DNA of 64,000 bases from Streptomyces sp. Ag109_O5-10. Lineage in GTDB: Bacteria; Actinomycetota; Actinomycetes; Streptomycetales; Streptomycetaceae. The notes under the pieces are model-generated. The model saw only the letters and a list, made by a program, of their open reading frames with translations. It ran no database searches and was not told where the DNA came from. The position numbers were made by a program, and so were the translations under genes. The stretch lies in assembly GCF_900105755.1 (NCBI RefSeq), contig NZ_FNTQ01000001.1, positions 5,704,001 through 5,768,000 on the forward strand, in the 5' to 3' direction. The number at the start of each line of letters is the position of its first letter. Position 1 is the first letter of the stretch. Below are positions 60,723 through 64,000 of this stretch, in pieces.

Positions 60723-61004
60723 ATGAACCGCAGTGAGCTGGTGGCCGCGCTGGCCGACCGTGCCGAGGTGACTCGCAAGGACGCCGACGCCGTGCTGGCC
60801 GCGTTCGCCGATGTCGTCGGCGACATCGTCTCCAAGGGCGACGAGAAGGTCACCATCCCCGGCTTCCTGACCTTCGAGCGCACCCACCGTGCCGCTCGTA
60901 CCGCGCGCAACCCGCAGACCGGCGAGCCGATCAACATCCCCGCCGGCTACAGCGTGAAGGTCTCCGCGGGCTCGAAGCTCAAGGAAGCCGCCAAGGGCAA
61001 GTGA
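60723..61004 (+). CDS. hupA: HU-family nucleoid protein HupA
   Basis: DNA-bending protein of 93 aa. The dimer core has MNRSELVAALADRAEVTRKD. The beta arm reads RTHRAARTARNPQTGEPINI and carries the conserved Pro that inserts into DNA; the C terminus SAGSKLKEAAKGK is basic but lacks the long Lys tail of HupS. It packs and organises the chromosome. The ribosome site is CGGGAG, 8 bases before the ATG. Confidence 0.96.
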   Translation: MNRSELVAALADRAEVTRKDADAVLAAFADVVGDIVSKGDEKVTIPGFLTFERTHRAARTARNPQTGEPINIPAGYSVKVSAGSKLKEAAKGK

Positions 61005-61034
61005 GCCGCGGCGCTCCGCTTGAGTGCCGTGGGT

Positions 61035-61092
61035 GACTACGGGCCCGTCGTGGCTGGCCGCGCAGTTGCCCTCGCCCCTACGGGGCGCTCAG
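61035..61092. repeat. REP-like intergenic element, copy 2, inverted
   Basis: TGGCTGGCCGCGCAGTTGCC followed by CTCGCCCCTACGGGGCGCTC is the inverse of the element before hupA (its complement reads GGGCAACTGCGCGGCCAGCC). Two opposite copies thus flank hupA. Confidence 0.65.
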
Positions 61093-61100
61093 GACAATGA

Positions 61101-61137
61101 CGATGGGGCGGCCCCTCCACCAGGGGCCGCCCCATCG
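61101..61137. terminator. bidirectional terminator between hupA and murA
   Basis: Perfect 16-bp stem CGATGGGGCGGCCCCT / AGGGGCCGCCCCATCG with a 5-base loop, between converging genes. Confidence 0.88.
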
Positions 61138-61156
61138 TCGTACCGCGCTTGCCGCC

Positions 61157-61214
61157 GTCAGCCGAGCGCCTTGGCCGGCGGTTCCGTCAGCCGAGCGCCT
61201 TGCCCGGCAGTTCC
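61157..61214. repeat. 29-bp tandem duplication at the murA 3' end
   Basis: 61157-61185 and 61186-61214 are 27 of 29 identical. The second copy holds the last codons and stop of murA; the first is a duplicate beyond the stop. Confidence 0.8.
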
Positions 61215-62527
61215 ACCTTCGCGCCGAGCTCCACGAGCTTCTCCATGAAGTTCTCGTAGCCGCGGTTGATGAGGTCGATGCCGTGGACCCGGGAGGTGCC
61301 CTGGGCCGCGAGGGCGGCGATCAGGTAGGAGAAGCCGCCGCGGAGGTCGGGGATGACCAGGTCGGCGCCCTGGAGCTTGGTCGGCCCTGAGACGACCGCG
61401 GAGTGCAGGAAGTTGCGCTGGCCGAAGCGGCACGCCGAGCCGCCCAGGCACTCGCGGTACAGCTGGATGTGAGCGCCCATCTGGTTCAGCGCGGAGGTGA
61501 AGCCGAGGCGGGACTCGTAGACCGTCTCGTGGACGATGGAGAGGCCGGTGGCCTGGGTCAGGGCCACGACGAGCGGCTGCTGCCAGTCGGTCTGGAAGCC
61601 CGGGTGCACGTCCGTCTCCAGCGCGATGGACTTCAGCTGGCCGCCGGGATGCCAGAAGCGGATGCCCTCGTCGTCGATCTCGAAGGCGCCGCCCACCTTC
61701 CGGTAGGTGTTCAGGAACGTCATCATCGAGCGCTGCTGGGCGCCCCGGACGTAGATGTTGCCCTCGGTCGCCAGCGCCGCCGACGCCCAGGACGCGGCCT
61801 CCAGCCGGTCCGACAGGGCCCGGTGGGTGTAGCCGCCGAGTTCGTCCACACCGGTGATGCGGATGGTCCGGTCGGTGTCCATCGCGATGATCGCGCCCAT
61901 CTTCTGCAGCACGCAGATGAGGTCCTCGATCTCCGGTTCGACCGCGGCGTTGGACAACTCCGTGACGCCCTCGGCGAGTACGGCCGTCAGCAGCACCTGC
62001 TCGGTCGCGCCGACCGACGGGTACGGCAGCCGGATCTTCGTGCCGCGCAGCCCCTTCGGCGCCTCCAGGTACTGGCCGTCCGCGCGCTTCTCGATGGTCG
62101 CGCCGAACTGCCGCAGCACGTCGAAGTGGAAGTCGATCGGCCGGCCGCCGATGTCGCAGCCGCCGAGGCCCGGGATGAAGGCGTGGCCGAGGCGGTGCAG
62201 CAGCGGGCCGCAGAAGAGGATGGGGATCCGGCTGGAACCCGCGTGGGCATCGATGTCAGCGACGTTCGCGCTTTCCACGTACGTCGGATCGAGCACCAGC
62301 TCACCGGGCTCCTCGCCCGGACGTACCGTCACCCCGTGCAGCTGCAGCAGGCCGCGTACGACCCGCACGTCACGGATGTCCGGAACGTTGCGCAGCCGAC
62401 TGGGTGCACTGCCCAGCAGGGCGGCGACCATGGCCTTCGGCACGAGGTTCTTCGCACCGCGGACACGGATCTCGCCCTCCAGCGGGGTGCCGCCGTGGAC
62501 AAGCAGGACATCGTCGTTGACGGTCAT
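61187..62527 (-). CDS. murA: UDP-N-acetylglucosamine 1-carboxyvinyltransferase
   Basis: Cytoplasmic enzyme of 446 aa that makes the first committed step of peptidoglycan synthesis, moving enolpyruvate from PEP to UDP-GlcNAc. RGAKNLVPKAMVAALLGS holds the substrate-binding Lys-Asn. The loop LGGCDIGGRPID has the reactive Cys124, target of fosfomycin, so sensitivity is expected unless modified elsewhere. ATG 62527 (MTVNDDVLLV) is preferred over 62611 for its fit to the family. Its 3' end is tandemly duplicated. Confidence 0.95.
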   Translation of the reverse strand: MTVNDDVLLVHGGTPLEGEIRVRGAKNLVPKAMVAALLGSAPSRLRNVPDIRDVRVVRGLLQLHGVTVRPGEEPGELVLDPTYVESANVADIDAHAGSSRIPILFCGPLLHRLGHAFIPGLGGCDIGGRPIDFHFDVLRQFGATIEKRADGQYLEAPKGLRGTKIRLPYPSVGATEQVLLTAVLAEGVTELSNAAVEPEIEDLICVLQKMGAIIAMDTDRTIRITGVDELGGYTHRALSDRLEAASWASAALATEGNIYVRGAQQRSMMTFLNTYRKVGGAFEIDDEGIRFWHPGGQLKSIALETDVHPGFQTDWQQPLVVALTQATGLSIVHETVYESRLGFTSALNQMGAHIQLYRECLGGSACRFGQRNFLHSAVVSGPTKLQGADLVIPDLRGGFSYLIAALAAQGTSRVHGIDLINRGYENFMEKLVELGAKVELPGKALG

Positions 62528-62769
62528 GAATCTCGCGTTCCATGGAGTTGGGCAGGGCTGGAAAGACAGAGTAATCGCCCATCGGCCCCCTCCCGTAAGC
62601 CCACGGACCACCCAGCTGCGTCATAGCTGTGTCACAACACGAACGGTGCCTAATCGGACACATGGGGTCACCGCAGGTGGCCGTGCGCCGGGGACGCTCC
62701 CTTCCGCCCTGAGCTGCATTCACCCGTGGGCCCGGATTGGCTCCCCACGCGGCGGGAAGATGCGGGATC

Positions 62770-63351
62770 ATGTCAGGCATGACCGAGGTGTCCTCGCTCA
62801 CAGGGCGGCTGCTCGTGGCCACGCCCGCCCTGGCGGACCCGAACTTCGACCGTGCGGTGGTGCTCCTTCTCGACCACGACGAGGAGGGCTCGCTCGGTGT
62901 CGTCCTCAACCGGCCCACCCCGGTGGACGTCGGCGACATCCTGGAGGGCTGGGCCTCGCTCGCGGGCGATCCGGGGGTCGTGTTCCAGGGCGGCCCGGTC
63001 TCCCTGGACTCCGCGCTCGGCGTCGCGGTCATCCCCGGCGGGGCCAACGGCGACCGGGCCCCGCTCGGCTGGCGCCGGGTGCACGGCGCGATCGGCCTGG
63101 TCGACCTGGAGGCCCCGCCGGAGCTGCTCGCCTCGGCCCTCGGCTCGCTGCGGATCTTCGCCGGTTACGCCGGCTGGGGCCCCGGCCAGCTGGAGGACGA
63201 ACTGGTCGAGGGTGCCTGGTACGTCGTCGAGTCCGAACCCGGCGACGTCTCCTCCCCGTCCCCGGAAAGACTCTGGCGCGAGGTCCTGCGCCGCCAGCGC
63301 AACGAGCTCGCGATGGTGGCCACCTACCCGGACGACCCCTCGCTCAACTGA
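62770..63351 (+). CDS. YqgE/AlgH family protein (UPF0301)
   Basis: Soluble protein of 193 aa. LTGRLLVATPALADPNFDRA, GSLGVVLNRPT and FAGYAGWGPGQLEDELVEGA are diagnostic of this family, whose role is unknown. Either ATG 62770 or ATG 62779 may be the start; neither has a better ribosome site. Confidence 0.92.
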   Translation: MSGMTEVSSLTGRLLVATPALADPNFDRAVVLLLDHDEEGSLGVVLNRPTPVDVGDILEGWASLAGDPGVVFQGGPVSLDSALGVAVIPGGANGDRAPLGWRRVHGAIGLVDLEAPPELLASALGSLRIFAGYAGWGPGQLEDELVEGAWYVVESEPGDVSSPSPERLWREVLRRQRNELAMVATYPDDPSLN

Positions 63352-63389
63352 CGGCGAGCCTTCTCGCAACCGTTGTCCGGGCGCTTCAG

Positions 63390-63395
63390 TACCCT
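63390..63395 (+). promoter_or_regulatory. -10 of the DUF3039 gene, leaderless start
   Basis: TACCCT lies 8 bases before the ATG at 63404 and no ribosome site stands between, so the message is probably leaderless. Confidence 0.4.
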
Positions 63396-63403
63396 TGGCA
63401 CTT

Positions 63404-63682
63404 ATGAGCACTCTTGAGCCCGAGCGCGGGACTGGTACGGGGACCCTCGTAGAGCCGACGCCGCAGGTGTCCCACGGCGACGGCGACCACGAGCGCTTCG
63501 CCCACTACGTCCAGAAGGACAAGATCATGGCGAGCGCGCTCGACGGCACCCCCGTCGTGGCGCTGTGCGGCAAGGTGTGGGTGCCCGGCCGCGACCCGAA
63601 GAAGTACCCCGTGTGCCCCATGTGCAAGGAGATCTACGAATCCATGGGCAGCGGCGGCGACGGCGAGGGCAAGGACAAGTAG
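63404..63682 (+). CDS. DUF3039 protein
   Basis: Small soluble protein of 92 aa conserved in actinobacteria. HERFAHYVQKDKIMASALDG, then CGKVWVPGRDPKKYPVCPMC, with three Cys (about residues 55, 70, 73) likely binding metal with a His. An acidic and Lys-rich tail follows. Function unknown. 52 bp after yqgE with its own promoter-like -10. Confidence 0.88.
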   Translation: MSTLEPERGTGTGTLVEPTPQVSHGDGDHERFAHYVQKDKIMASALDGTPVVALCGKVWVPGRDPKKYPVCPMCKEIYESMGSGGDGEGKDK

Positions 63683-63720
63683 TGACCGGCTGACCCGCTG
63701 GTCCGACAGCTCGGCTCTTG

Positions 63721-63758
63721 GAGGCCCCGGGCACGCTTTGGCGTGCTCCGGGGCCTTT
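63721..63758 (+). terminator. terminator after the DUF3039 gene
   Basis: Stem AGGCCCCGGGCACGC / GCGTGCTCCGGGGCCT (one bulge) with a TTTG loop, followed by TTGTC. Confidence 0.82.
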
Positions 63759-63926
63759 GTCGTCCCCGTACGTTGCACGGAGTGCGTCGCGCGGTCACAG
63801 AGTGGTTGAGACCTCTTGTCGGCATGTTCGTGTTGTCCCTAGCCTCCGTGGTGTTGTGCAGAGCGAAATAGGCGTTGCGCATTCTGCAACGCTCCCGTGC
63901 TTGAGCGCGCTCCGGAGGGTCACTCG

Positions 63927-64000
63927 ATGAAGCTCCCCGCCCCCGCACTCCTCGTCGGCGCCCTGTTCCTCGCCGCCGCGTGCGCCCCGCAGACCTCCGC
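63927..64000 (+). CDS. lipoprotein (start only)
   Basis: ATG 63927 has a good GGAGGG ribosome site and opens MKLPAPALLVGALFLAAACA, a lipoprotein signal with lipobox LAAAC. Only about 24 codons lie in the window. Probably an ABC binding protein or another surface lipoprotein; the type cannot be told. Confidence 0.75.
   Translation, partial: MKLPAPALLVGALFLAAACAPQTS

Noticed and set aside
1..64000. tRNA or rRNA genes
   Set aside because: Apart from the tRNA-like ends of tmRNA, I saw no cloverleaf or rRNA sequence by eye; a tRNAscan run would be decisive.

Overview
The window is chromosomal DNA of a Streptomyces species. GC content is very high, third codon positions are strongly G/C, and GTG and TTG starts are common. 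The order FHA/FtsK gene - pkaA - pkaB - prfB - ftsE - ftsX - ctp - smpB - ssrA, and the later sigU - rsuA - helD-like - malic enzyme - hupA - murA - yqgE block, are gene sets I recognise from the conserved core of this genus. I see no plasmid, phage, integrase, transposase, CRISPR, rRNA or tRNA.

Region by region. 1-5.1 kb: the 5' part of a sugar-type solute-binding lipoprotein gene and a large FHA plus FtsK/SpoIIIE-like ATPase, both on the minus strand. 5.1-15.4 kb: two membrane-anchored Ser/Thr kinases, release factor 2, an LAETG cell-wall repeat protein, a small zinc-ribbon membrane protein, FtsEX, an S41 protease, SmpB and tmRNA. 15.6-21.2 kb: a 1633-residue polymorphic toxin (ricin lectin, long Ala-rich coiled coil, Hint, RNase A-like tip) and its immunity gene. 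21.3-27.7 kb: an alpha-xyloside import and hydrolysis operon (binding protein, two permeases, GH31 alpha-xylosidase, a frameshifted LacI repressor), with a clear promoter and LacI-type operators. 27.7-30.1 kb: an MFS exporter divergent from a LysR regulator. 30.2-34.7 kb: matA-matB plus a coupled acyltransferase, a surface-glycan operon. 34.7-45.7 kb: an accessory island with an RHS toxin on the minus strand, its immunity gene, a frame-broken remnant and a barstar-like gene, facing a plus-strand set of lipoprotein, secreted protein, two WXG100-like proteins and a related pair of cytoplasmic proteins. This looks like a type VII-like effector locus. 45.7-48.1 kb: a conserved hypothetical gene and an XRE regulator/DUF397/HATPase trio. 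48.2-54.6 kb: a Pro/Gln-rich membrane protein, a NarK-type transporter, a uroporphyrinogen-III synthase-winged helix fusion and small regulators. 54.9-64 kb: sigU-rsuA, a HelD-like helicase, a structured RNA ending in a strong terminator, malic enzyme, HU, MurA, YqgE, a DUF3039 protein and the start of a lipoprotein gene.

How the genes work together. FtsEX, the S41 protease, MurA, MatAB and the kinases act on the cell envelope and division. PrfB, SmpB and tmRNA terminate or rescue translation. The two large toxins carry their immunity genes directly downstream and are the main competition genes. The most interesting unexplained items are the Hint-RNase toxin, the RHS/WXG100-like island, the multi-operator xyloside promoter, the repeat that can hide the helD ribosome site, and the structured RNA upstream of the malic enzyme gene.
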